Positions 1 through 9,205 of a DNA stretch of 64,000 nucleotides are shown in pieces. The notes under the pieces were generated by a model. That model had not been told where the DNA came from. It made no database searches and saw only the letters and a list, made by a program, of their open reading frames with translations. A program made the translations under genes and the position numbers. The stretch comes from Zhongshania aquatica (lineage in GTDB: Bacteria > Pseudomonadota > Gammaproteobacteria > Pseudomonadales > Spongiibacteraceae), in NCBI RefSeq assembly GCF_027257955.1, contig NZ_JANZNQ010000019.1, positions 1 to 64,000 of the forward strand, given 5' to 3'. Position 1 is the first letter of the stretch; each line of letters begins with the position of its first letter.

Positions 1-127
1 TGCGAAAACTGATGACTACATTGACTGAAGATGATCACTTAAAGTAAAAAGACGGCACATGATGTATGAGGTGGATTAAGTGATCACGTTCAAGCGGTAC
101 GACTGATCAGGTTCAGCGGAATACGCA
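1..127. mobile_element. Terminal segment of a probable IS21-family insertion sequence (body outside the window)
   Basis: The core TGATCA occurs at 32-37, 81-86 and 104-109. The last two sit 23 bp apart in similar contexts (TGATCACGTTCAAGCGG and TGATCAGGTTCAGCGG). Multiple terminal repeats of this kind are typical of IS21-family ends. The proposed outer end is the CA at 126-127, exactly where the neighbouring recombinase gene stops resembling its family. No transposase (IstA/IstB) can be seen because the element would extend left of base 1. The family assignment is from recalled repeat style, not from a database match. Confidence 0.45.
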
Positions 128-398
128 CGGGGCTTTGGGTTTTCTGCTGCATGACCATGGCGCGTTTTAGAATATGACTACCGTGAGCGATATCACTGAC
201 CATAAGTTTTACCAAATCACAGCTTCTGAGCTTGCTATCAATGGCCAGGTTAAACAGGGCAAGATCTCTGATCCTATTGGCCATCTCAAGCCTAATGCGT
301 ATTGACCATATCTCATGGAGTTTCAGGGGCGGTTTCTGGCCGATGAGTTTTCCCTTGTTCCAAGGCGATTTACTATTAACTAATTGATTAGTATTCAT
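90..398 (-). pseudogene. Truncated tyrosine recombinase/integrase, N-terminal part only
   Basis: The first ~90 residues (beginning MNTNQLVNSKSPWNKGK) match the start of a short (~200 aa) tyrosine-recombinase family common on proteobacterial islands and plasmids, including the conserved stretch around DLVKLMVSDIAHG. After residue ~90 (near base 128) the reading changes to an unrelated tail, RIPLNLISRTA, and stops at 90. The catalytic half with the R-H-R-Y residues is missing. The 5' end looks intact, with AAGGAT ahead of the ATG. The break coincides with the proposed IS21-type end, so an insertion probably killed the gene. It is presumably non-functional and marks old mobile DNA. Confidence 0.7.
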
Positions 399-558
399 TT
401 TTTATCCTTTCATAAACGATTGTGTCCCTGAAAGGATAGTGAGGTTGCGATAGATATTGTGTTAATAACGGCTAATTTGAGGCCAGGTTACGGCTCAATG
501 TTTTTGTTTGCAGGGGCTTAAAATAAGTAATTTGAATATGACGCATAACTATACCAAA

Positions 559-633
559 GTACGAGGTATTCTCGTTTATCGGTCTGTATGTGTATTTTTT
601 TATAGCGCTATATCAGGGTACGTGTTAATCTCG
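559..633. promoter_or_regulatory. Candidate AbiEi autoregulatory operators (two direct repeats)
   Basis: Two related 16-mers, GTACGAGGTATTCTCG at 559-574 and GTACGTGTTAATCTCG at 618-633, agree at 13 of 16 positions and lie 59 bp apart, 35-110 bp before the antitoxin start. The first is an inverted repeat (CGAG-N5-CTCG). AbiEi antitoxins are known to repress their own operon by binding repeats in the promoter, so these are the natural candidates. Apart from this, nothing else is evident in the gap 399-668. Confidence 0.45.
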
Positions 634-668
634 CAAAAGTAGAATTTAACGTAAATTGATATAGTGAT

Positions 669-1463
669 ATGAGAAATCAAGTTTCAACACGCCAGAAAAG
701 GCTAGCCACCGTTCTACGGCATAGCTCGGGTACCATCCGAGTTGATGACGCTATGGATGCCTTGGGTTTAGACAGGTCACACGCAGCAAAGCTGCTAGCG
801 GGCTGGCATAACCAGGGCGTTCTTCGGCGCGTGGCCAGAGGTCTCTATGTACCAGTCCAGCCAACTGCACTTGGAAAAACCCAAGTTTTGGAAGACCCAT
901 GGATACTTGTGCCCGAGCTATACAGTCCCGGCTATGTGGGTGGCTGGAGTGCGCTTGAACATTGGGAGCTAACAGAGCAATTATTCCGCTCTGTTTGCGT
1001 GCTCACCAGTAAGCGTACTGCCTTTGGAAATACTGAACATCAAGGCGTTAACTTTTTCATTAAACACATCCCAGAAGACCAGATTCTTGGGACAAAAACG
1101 ATCTGGCGCGACCAGATTAAAATCAGCGTCGCTGATCCCTATAAAACAATTCTCGACATAATCGACGATCCCTATCTCGGTGCTGGCTTACAGCATACCG
1201 TCGATTGCTTGAGGGAATTCAAGCAGCTCTATGGCAAGCAAAGCGATCTCGACAAGCTATTGGCCTACGCGAAGCAAATCGGTAATGGCGCTCTCTTCAA
1301 AAAGTTGGGATTCCTGGCTGAAGCGCTCGATTTTGAACAAACCTTCATTGACGAATGCGCGAATAACCTTACAACGGGATATACGCAGCTTGATAAAACG
1401 GCAACCGACAAAAGCCTTGTGACCAAGTGGCGGCTATGGATACCCAAAGGATATAAATTTTGA
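669..1463 (+). CDS. AbiEi-type antitoxin / transcriptional regulator
   Basis: 264 aa. The N-terminus (residues ~5-60) reads as a winged helix-turn-helix ending in the GVLRRVARGLYVPV turn typical of AbiEi antitoxins. The remainder (YVGGWSALEHWELTEQ and onwards, then DPYKTILDIIDDPY) is the conserved AbiEi C-terminal region. In the family this protein neutralises the AbiEii nucleotidyltransferase (type IV toxin-antitoxin, abortive phage infection) and represses the operon. The stop codon overlaps the start of the downstream toxin by 4 nt (TTGA), indicating translational coupling. No strong ribosome-binding site precedes the ATG. The assignment rests on motif recognition and on the toxin partner. 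Confidence 0.85.
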   Translation: MRNQVSTRQKRLATVLRHSSGTIRVDDAMDALGLDRSHAAKLLAGWHNQGVLRRVARGLYVPVQPTALGKTQVLEDPWILVPELYSPGYVGGWSALEHWELTEQLFRSVCVLTSKRTAFGNTEHQGVNFFIKHIPEDQILGTKTIWRDQIKISVADPYKTILDIIDDPYLGAGLQHTVDCLREFKQLYGKQSDLDKLLAYAKQIGNGALFKKLGFLAEALDFEQTFIDECANNLTTGYTQLDKTATDKSLVTKWRLWIPKGYKF

Positions 1464-2908
1464 TTAGTAAAGACGAAATACTTTCCGTTGCCGATGAAAC
1501 TGGCCTAACCCCGACTGTTGTTGAAAAAGATTACGTACTTGGCTGGTTGCTTGCCGCTATTCACCAAAATGCGGCATTTTCTGATAACTGGGTGTTCAAG
1601 GGCGGCACCTGCCTTAAAAAATGTTATTTCGAAACCTACCGCTTTTCTGAGGATTTGGATTTCACACTGAAAGATGAAAGCCATCTTGATGAAGAATTTC
1701 TAACGGAGCAATTTTCGGAAATAGCGGAATGGCTGTACGAAGCCTGCGGTATTGAACTGCCACAAGATAGGTTTAAGTTTGACATATACGAAAACCCAAG
1801 GGGCAAAAAGTCCTGCCAAGGCCGAATTTATTACGGTAGCTATTTTGCGAGTGGGAAAAAATCAATGCCGAAGATCAAACTTGATCTGACAGCGGATGAA
1901 GTACTGGTCATGCCTCCTTCAAGGCAACCCGTAATCCATTCTTATAGCGATGTGCCCGGCGATGGCGTTCATGTGAATTGTTACTCCTACCCAGAAGTGT
2001 TCGGCGAAAAAGTAAGAGCGCTTGGTGAACGCGGTAGACCAAGAGATTTATACGATGTCATCAACTTATATCGAAATGATCAATTGCCTGCTCCTGCCAT
2101 AATCAACGATGTCCTGGCACAAAAATGCGCTTATAAAGAAATCGAAAAACCAAAGCTTGCCGATATGGATAACTACCGAGAAGCGCTAATACAGAACTGG
2201 GAGCCAATGCTGGCTCATCAGCTTCCTGCTCTTCCCGCATTTGAATTGTATTGGGATGCATTGCCTGAATTTTTTGAATGGATAGAAAGTCCAGAGACCG
2301 AAAGAAGAGCGGTACTCGGTGCAGTATCACGAGAAGGCAATATTTATCGTCCAGCCTATGGCCAGCTTAACTTAAAGGCTCTAAGTGGCCGATCCTTGGA
2401 AATAATCCGTTTCGCAGCAGGTAATAGATTGTGCGTCAATCTGGATTACACAGATAACAATGGAAACCGTAGAACCCGCGTCATAGAACCATACTCCCTG
2501 CGCCAAGCCCAAAACGGCAATATTTTGCTTTACGCGGTACGAGCGGATAACGGGCAAATCAGGGCGTACAAGATTAATCAAATCAATGATGCTTCTGTCG
2601 TCAACCAAACATTTATACCGCGTTACCAAATTGAATTATCGCCAAGCTTAAATATTCCTCCTACGCAACATTCTGGAGGGGCATTACCAAGCCTGGATAT
2701 TCCGAAAAGCTCTCCTGCTAGTCCAAGAGCAAGAACAACCAGAAGATCGAGTTTTTCTAACAGCGGACCAACCTATGTTTACCGCTGTCCTGTTTGCCAG
2801 AAAACATTCAATCGAAAAAAGCAGGACTCCAGGCTAAATGCTCATAAAACAAAAGAAGGTTATCCATGTTCTGGCAGAATAGGATATTTTGAGGAAACAA
2901 GATATTAG
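1460..2908 (+). CDS. AbiEii/AbiGii-family nucleotidyltransferase toxin with WYL-like and zinc-finger-like C-terminal extension
   Basis: 482 aa from a TTG start that overlaps the antitoxin stop. AAGGA lies 9 nt upstream. Residues ~1-270 show the AbiEii hallmarks: VEKDYVLGWLL, FKGGTCLKKCYF, the acidic SEDLDFT, the later KLDLT, and the EKVRALGERGRPRDLYD motif. Usual AbiEii toxins are ~300 aa and end about here. The extra ~200 residues contain a WYL-domain-like segment at ~310-395 (RTRVIEPYSLRQ, LLYAVRADNGQIRAYKINQI), a Ser/Pro/Arg-rich linker, and at ~440-475 a C-x2-C plus H and C cluster (YRCPVCQKTFNRKK, HKTKEGYPC) resembling a zinc finger. WYL domains usually bind nucleic-acid ligands, so the tail may sense DNA or RNA. 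That role is inference. Confidence 0.82.
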   Translation: MISKDEILSVADETGLTPTVVEKDYVLGWLLAAIHQNAAFSDNWVFKGGTCLKKCYFETYRFSEDLDFTLKDESHLDEEFLTEQFSEIAEWLYEACGIELPQDRFKFDIYENPRGKKSCQGRIYYGSYFASGKKSMPKIKLDLTADEVLVMPPSRQPVIHSYSDVPGDGVHVNCYSYPEVFGEKVRALGERGRPRDLYDVINLYRNDQLPAPAIINDVLAQKCAYKEIEKPKLADMDNYREALIQNWEPMLAHQLPALPAFELYWDALPEFFEWIESPETERRAVLGAVSREGNIYRPAYGQLNLKALSGRSLEIIRFAAGNRLCVNLDYTDNNGNRRTRVIEPYSLRQAQNGNILLYAVRADNGQIRAYKINQINDASVVNQTFIPRYQIELSPSLNIPPTQHSGGALPSLDIPKSSPASPRARTTRRSSFSNSGPTYVYRCPVCQKTFNRKKQDSRLNAHKTKEGYPCSGRIGYFEETRY

Positions 2909-3285
2909 CTATTAAACGTTTCAAATGTCCGCTTATGGCCGAAAGTGGAAGAAAGGTAATTTTCAACCAACGTCCGCTTATTACCCAATGGCTGCCATTT
3001 CGGGACCCTCACTAGAGTGTGCGCAACGTAGATTAGTTTTGAGTGAAGTGATTCATAAAAGGACTGAGAGTTCAGTTTTGTAGCTGGTTGAGTACGTACC
3101 GACTACAATATAACCGGCAGAAAGAGCCATAGATTTGTTATTCGGTCTTCATTTTGGTTGCTGAGGGCAGCAGTCAAAAAATTGGATTTTTAGTACAGTT
3201 GAAATTTCACTTGGTCACAAAATGGTCACGTTTTGGTCACAAATGGGATTTTGGCCGATATTAGCGAGTAATTGACCGAGGTGGA
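2909..3285. other. Intergenic stretch with a triple GGTCAC repeat; possible gene remnant
   Basis: No intact gene is visible between the toxin and the tRNA. TGGTCAC occurs three times at an exact 11-bp period (GGTCAC at 3213, 3224 and 3235). The plus-strand frame through it reads HLVTKWSRFGHKWDFG and stops, which could be the tail of a decayed coding region, but no family can be assigned. Otherwise the stretch is featureless. Confidence 0.3.
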
Positions 3286-3314
3286 TTGAGGCGTGATACC
3301 CCCTCTGTTATAGT
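3286..3314 (+). promoter_or_regulatory. Probable sigma70 promoter of tRNA-Arg
   Basis: TTGAGG (3286-3291), a 17-bp spacer and TATAGT (3309-3314) lie 26 bp before the tRNA. The sequence after the -10 box is GC-rich (GTCGCGC), the discriminator type seen in stringently controlled stable-RNA promoters. Confidence 0.6.
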
Positions 3315-3340
3315 GTCGCGCTCTGTGAAGTACCCATTTC

Positions 3341-3417
3341 GCGCCCGTAGCTCAGCTGGATAGAGCGCCGCCCTCCGGAGGCAGAGGTCAGAGGTTCGAA
3401 TCCTCTCGGGCGCACCA
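3341..3417 (+). tRNA. tRNA-Arg (anticodon CCG)
   Basis: 77 nt with encoded CCA. The acceptor stem GCGCCCG/CGGGCGC is perfect, the D arm is GCTC/GAGC, the T arm AGAGG/CCTCT carries TTCGAAT, and the anticodon loop CTCCGGA (3373-3379) gives anticodon CCG (3375-3377), decoding CGG. In the anticodon stem, C3369 faces A3383, a C-A mismatch where the E. coli tRNA has U-A. It reads plus and is followed at once by a strong terminator. Confidence 0.95.
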
Positions 3418-3457
3418 AAACCAAAAAAGCCGACCTTGTGTCGGCTTTTTTGGTTTT
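3417..3457 (+). terminator. Rho-independent terminator of tRNA-Arg
   Basis: A perfect 18-bp stem (AAAACCAAAAAAGCCGAC pairing with its complement, loop CTTGT at 3435-3439) begins at the last base of the tRNA. The descending arm includes six T. The core AGCCGAC-CTTGT-GTCGGCT plus T run recurs at 3645-3668 in the second copy of the downstream repeat. Confidence 0.85.
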
Positions 3458-3589
3458 GGGTTGCTTGATCGGTGAGACCGTCTCCAGGTTCTATAAATTG
3501 CACCCGCGGTGCAATTTCAACAAGGAGCGAAGCGACGCAGCCCCAACGGGGGCAAAACAGGCCAAAGCCTGTTTTGATTCATCCTTAGT
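3428..3589. repeat. Structured repeat, copy 1 (217-bp period)
   Basis: About 160 bp repeated at 3645-3804. It contains four hairpins in order: the terminator stem; AAATTGCACC/GGTGCAATTT (10 bp, ~3495-3517); GCCCC/GGGGC (~3540-3553); and CAAAACAGGC-CAAA-GCCTGTTTTG (3553-3576). The last stem differs in sequence from copy 2 yet remains perfectly paired. No protein-coding signal is apparent. Confidence 0.75.
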
Positions 3590-3644
3590 CGGCACTAGTG
3601 CGGAATTTGAATACCAGCCCTATGGTTACGCAGGGATTGGTTAG

Positions 3645-3804
3645 AGCCGACCTTGTGTCGGCTTTTTTGGTTTTGGTCTGCTTGATCGGTGAGAGCGTCT
3701 CTAGGTTCGATAAATTGCACCCGCGGTGCAATTTAAATAAGGCGCGAAACGACGTAGCCCCGTAGGGGGCAATGCAGCCTCTAGGCTGCATTGATTTATT
3801 CTTA
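3645..3804. repeat. Structured repeat, copy 2
   Basis: Same order of hairpins as copy 1, offset by exactly 217 bp. The terminator stem is shorter here (AGCCGAC/GTCGGCT, then TTTTTT at 3663-3668). The last hairpin is CAATGCAGCC-TCTA-GGCTGCATTG (3770-3793). Compared with copy 1, three base pairs are changed on both sides. The spacer between the copies (3590-3644) and the tail 3805-3885 show no gene. Confidence 0.75.
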
Positions 3805-3885
3805 CCCTACGTTCGCGCCAACCTTAATGACGATGACAAGCTTAGCCTTTTGATTCGTTCTTACGTATCGCTCGTGTATACCATC

Positions 3886-5961
<2,076 letters not shown>

Positions 5962-5965
5962 TCAA

Positions 5966-6006
5966 GATATCCCCTGAAGTTGACAGTGTCAATATTTGAG
6001 GATATC
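5966..6006. promoter_or_regulatory. 41-bp interrupted palindrome before fadH; operator candidate
   Basis: The arms start and end with GATATCC/GGATATC and meet at the centre in TTGACA-G-TGTCAA. 15 of 20 positions pair around base 5986. It lies 32 bp before the fadH ATG, where a TetR- or FadR-like dimer could control it. TTGACA may also serve as a -35 box. The binding protein is not known. Confidence 0.5.
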
Positions 6007-6057
6007 TCATGCCATCGGCGCTTTTTATCCTCAATTAAGTTAGGGGTAGGCGCGCGC

Positions 6058-6996
6058 TCACTTGCCAAACAATCGCGCAAAAAAGCCATTTTTCTTGGGT
6101 GCTGCGGCCTTTGCAGTAGAGACAGATTCTTTTTGGGTTGAGGGTAGCTCGAAAGCAAACTCCGCGATACCCATACGAATAATGTCGCCATTTTTAAGGT
6201 AAGTAGACAGGCCTTTTAGCTCGTTAACAAAGGTGCCGTTGGTGGACATCCAGTTCACCACTTTCCAGCGTGGCCCTTCATTGATTAGCTGTGCATGTAG
6301 CCCTGAAACACTAGTTTCAACTACGCATATATCTACGTTTTGTTGTTCACGGCCGATTTTCCAGACGGTTTTAGTAGACGTGTCTAGTGGATAGATTACG
6401 CCCTCGATACTGAGGTTTAGGCCGACCAGCCTCGCCGTATCGCCAATGGCTGCTATGTCTAAATTACCCTCGCGATAATTCTTACTGGCTTCAGAGCCCG
6501 CTTCTTCTGAGAAGAATATCGTACCTGTTGCCTGCTCAAGTCCCGCATTTTCAGACCACATGGCAGGAATGTCGGCGCTGCTAGTGTCAATTGCTGCCGG
6601 AGTGGCTGCTGGTGTTGGCGCAGCATTCACGGGAGCCACGGGTGGCGGAGTGTAGCCGCCGATTTGGGTTGCGTCGTCGGTGTTGTTAAAGGTAGTCGTG
6701 TCTTGATCCGACTCCAGCGATACCCTTAATTCGAAATCGCCAATTTGTAGCGCGTCGCCGTTTTTAAGGGTACTTTCACCGCTAACTTTGACGGCATTGA
6801 TATAGCTACCGTTACTAGAACCAAAATCCTCAAAACTTAATACATCGTCCTTAATTTTTAATACACCGTGGTTTCTAGACACGCTTGAACTCAGCAGGCG
6901 AATATCGCTTTCTGGGCTGCGGCCAATTGATGTTTCCGCTTTGCTTATTTCATAGTCAATGGCGTTGACGGTATCGTAAAGTTTAAAGTGTGCCAT
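6058..6996 (-). CDS. Double FHA-domain protein
   Basis: 312 aa with no signal peptide, so probably cytoplasmic. The first FHA domain (~18-95) has GRSPESDIRL, SSSVSRNH and SSNGSYIN. The second (~205-285) has GREQQNVDI, SVSGLHAQL and STNGTFVN. These are the conserved phosphothreonine-binding loops. Between them lies a Pro/Ala/Thr-rich linker (~105-150). The C-terminus is Lys-rich and ends FFARLFGK. FHA domains read Ser/Thr kinase signals. No kinase is encoded in this window, but a PP2C phosphatase is the next gene upstream and another FHA protein lies in the same operon. Likely role: adaptor or target of a phospho-switch acting on the electron-transfer chain (inference). Confidence 0.85.
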   Translation of the reverse strand: MAHFKLYDTVNAIDYEISKAETSIGRSPESDIRLLSSSVSRNHGVLKIKDDVLSFEDFGSSNGSYINAVKVSGESTLKNGDALQIGDFELRVSLESDQDTTTFNNTDDATQIGGYTPPPVAPVNAAPTPAATPAAIDTSSADIPAMWSENAGLEQATGTIFFSEEAGSEASKNYREGNLDIAAIGDTARLVGLNLSIEGVIYPLDTSTKTVWKIGREQQNVDICVVETSVSGLHAQLINEGPRWKVVNWMSTNGTFVNELKGLSTYLKNGDIIRMGIAEFAFELPSTQKESVSTAKAAAPKKNGFFARLFGK

Positions 6997-7044
6997 TTTC
7001 TGTTTCCTTCAAATACTGATAATTTGGTGTGAGTCTGTGCTTTG

Positions 7045-7827
7045 TTACGCTGGAAAATGTTCTGTGTAGCCATCTATTCGGGCAATCGACACGATCGGCA
7101 GTATCGGTATGATTTCGTTCTCTTTGGGTATCGCATTGCTGTCTACCAGCACTGCGGTGATATTGTCTGCGCCATTATTTGCTATGGCGGTTGCTATTAA
7201 TTGTTCGAGTTGTTGCTCGCTAGAAATTTTGCTATCCAGTATTCTCGCGATATCACAGACATCCATGGCGTCGTGTAGTCCATCGCTACAGAGCAGAAGT
7301 TTTTGCCCATGAAAGAGCGCACCTTGTACAAGTGGAATATCATTCGCGGTAATAACTCCATGACCAATTGCGCGGTTAATGATGTTCTTTTGCGGATGCT
7401 TAAGTGCTTCGGTATACGTAATTTCGCCGCGGCCGATCATCGCTTCCATTTGTGAATGGTCGCGGGTAATTTGACGTAGCTCGCCGTCCCATAAATAGGC
7501 GCGACTGTCGCCAATCCAGGCTAGTTCAAAATGATGGCCACTAAAGTGAGCGACCACAACGGTTGATCCCATTCCAGCTTTACCGCGACCGTCTTCTGCG
7601 GCACGCAAAACGTCTTGATGCGCAGTGTAGATGGCGACAGCTAGCGACTTTCCCTGATCGAGTAGATCAGTGACCTGACTGGCGACGATGCTGGCCGCAA
7701 TTTCACCGGCAGCTGGGCCACCCATGCCATCGGCAACTAGGGCGATGCCCCAAGTGCTGTCGGCGACAAATCTATCCTCGTTTGTCGCGCGTTTGGCGAT
7801 ATTACTTTTGCCTAGAATGCTAATCAT
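7045..7827 (-). CDS. PP2C-family Ser/Thr protein phosphatase
   Basis: 260 aa, a single cytoplasmic PPM/PP2C domain of usual bacterial length. Metal-binding and signature motifs are all present: NEDRF, VADGMGGPAAGE, GMGSTVVVA, WIGDSRAYLW, LLCSDGLHD and GADNITAVLV. It should remove phosphate from Ser/Thr with Mn or Mg. The gene lies 4 bp after the pentaheme cytochrome gene and 48 bp before the FHA gene, all co-directional. PP2C plus FHA pairs normally accompany a eukaryote-like kinase, and none is encoded here. It may therefore act with a kinase elsewhere to reset FHA-bound phosphothreonine in this operon's products. Confidence 0.92.
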   Translation of the reverse strand: MISILGKSNIAKRATNEDRFVADSTWGIALVADGMGGPAAGEIAASIVASQVTDLLDQGKSLAVAIYTAHQDVLRAAEDGRGKAGMGSTVVVAHFSGHHFELAWIGDSRAYLWDGELRQITRDHSQMEAMIGRGEITYTEALKHPQKNIINRAIGHGVITANDIPLVQGALFHGQKLLLCSDGLHDAMDVCDIARILDSKISSEQQLEQLIATAIANNGADNITAVLVDSNAIPKENEIIPILPIVSIARIDGYTEHFPA

Positions 7828-7831
7828 TGCA

Positions 7832-9205
7832 TTATTTCTCCATGGCAGCTTTTAGTGTTTTTTGAGCGGCTGCTTTGAATCGATTTGGGTTATAGCTCTT
7901 TTCATCGTTAAGTACGGTAAATATTGCGTCATAGTACTGGGCAGTGTTGCTTGAATCATTTTGATTCGCGGCGAGCACTTGTAAGCCCAAAAATAGTTGT
8001 TCGGCATCCGCATAATCACGAACGTCGCCACTGGCGCCTTGTTTGAGTAAGGCGGTGGTTATTGCCTGTTGCTCACTCTTACTGAGGGGTGATTGAGCCA
8101 TGGTTTGCTCAGCGCGTTTCAGTAAGGACATAAGTTGCCTGCTGCTTGCCTGTAACTCTTTGTTACTGATTACCGTTGACTGATTTAATTGGCGAATGGC
8201 AGTGCTTAGATCTTTGCCCAAGGATTTTTCTCTAACTGCCACAACGGTGGCGAGTGTCCGCAGCGCGTTGTCATTGATACGGATAGAGCCCGCTGGCAGT
8301 AATTTCTTGTCGTCTAATGACCGTTGTACGTGGGTATCCATAGGGCGGTGACAAGAGTGACAATCGAACACGGCTAACTCTGGGAACAAGCCTTGCGGCA
8401 TACTGTGTTTTTCTAACAGGGCCAGTGAGTCTTGCGCTGCCTGCATTCTGCCCGCTAGCCAGCGGTCGAGCGCGGGGATACTTTTGCCACGTTGCTGGTA
8501 GTCTGCATCGTCGCGATGATGAGGGGGCATTAAGTTCAGCCAAGTGTCTAACTCAAAGCGCAGGCGGGGATGGCCCGCCGCCATCATTTCATGATCGGCG
8601 AGCTGATTAGTATTTCCTAGGTGACAGGACTGACATAACTTGGCGGTAAAGGCCGGATCTTCTGTAGGCGCTAAACCGTTCTTCAGATTTATTTGATGTC
8701 GAGCTGCGGCATCACTATCAGCGCTAGTATTCGCGCCGTAGTGCGAGTCTATCCAATTTTCCGCGCCGCCATGACAGACCTCGCAGCCAATACCGTCTGA
8801 AATTTGAAATTTTTCGCCCTGTAACTTTGCGGGTGTGGTATCGGCATGACAGGCTAAACATGCGGGTTCTTTACTCGCGTCAGCAATCCCCATATTGTCG
8901 GCAATGCGTTTTGAATCGCTATTTTTTAAAATAGAATAAGCGCGGGAGTGATGATCGTATTTCGCCCAAGTGCGGTATTCGTTCTGCATTATATTACCGC
9001 GCTCAACCGGCGCGGCGCGGCCATGACAAACGCTGTTCGCACAGCTTGCTACACCTAAGTGCATGGCTTGTGTATTTATATCTGTGTCGATGTTAATACT
9101 GCTTTCTGCTGCGAGTAGCGATCCCGCGCTGAGGCTTACCGTCGCGAGTAATGCAACGCGTACGAGTCGGGAGATCTGTATAAGCCGGTGCTTTGTTCTA
9201 ATCAT
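7832..9205 (-). CDS. Periplasmic pentaheme c-type cytochrome (cytochrome c554-like)
   Basis: 457 aa from the ATG at 9205, chosen because GGGAG lies 8 nt upstream and it gives a proper signal peptide (VRVALLATVSLSAGSLLAAES). An upstream in-frame ATG at 9247 would overlap the previous gene by 50 nt and spoil the signal. The ATG overlaps the upstream stop in ATGATTAG. Five haem sites are visible: one unusual CX4CH (CANSVCH) and four CXXCH (CLACH, CEVCH, CQSCH, CHSCH), with extra His for axial ligation (HHSRAY, HPRLRFE). The haem region is residues ~50-315; the C-terminal ~150 residues are helical with no haem. Probable periplasmic electron shuttle between the inner-membrane and outer-membrane parts of the operon. 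Confidence 0.85.
   Translation of the reverse strand: MIRTKHRLIQISRLVRVALLATVSLSAGSLLAAESSINIDTDINTQAMHLGVASCANSVCHGRAAPVERGNIMQNEYRTWAKYDHHSRAYSILKNSDSKRIADNMGIADASKEPACLACHADTTPAKLQGEKFQISDGIGCEVCHGGAENWIDSHYGANTSADSDAAARHQINLKNGLAPTEDPAFTAKLCQSCHLGNTNQLADHEMMAAGHPRLRFELDTWLNLMPPHHRDDADYQQRGKSIPALDRWLAGRMQAAQDSLALLEKHSMPQGLFPELAVFDCHSCHRPMDTHVQRSLDDKKLLPAGSIRINDNALRTLATVVAVREKSLGKDLSTAIRQLNQSTVISNKELQASSRQLMSLLKRAEQTMAQSPLSKSEQQAITTALLKQGASGDVRDYADAEQLFLGLQVLAANQNDSSNTAQYYDAIFTVLNDEKSYNPNRFKAAAQKTLKAAMEK

Noticed and set aside
3213-3240. GGTCAC repeated at 11-bp spacing as a possible CRISPR or iteron array
   Set aside because: Only three short units with no spacers, no replication or Cas genes nearby.
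1-3417. A complete integrated island bounded by the tRNA-Arg 3' end
   Set aside because: No second copy of the tRNA 3' end was seen, and the recombinase is cut short and lies upstream of the tRNA.
3261-3503. Minus-strand open frame reading [23 protein letters not shown]
   Set aside because: It is the antisense translation of the tRNA-Arg gene, a familiar artefact.
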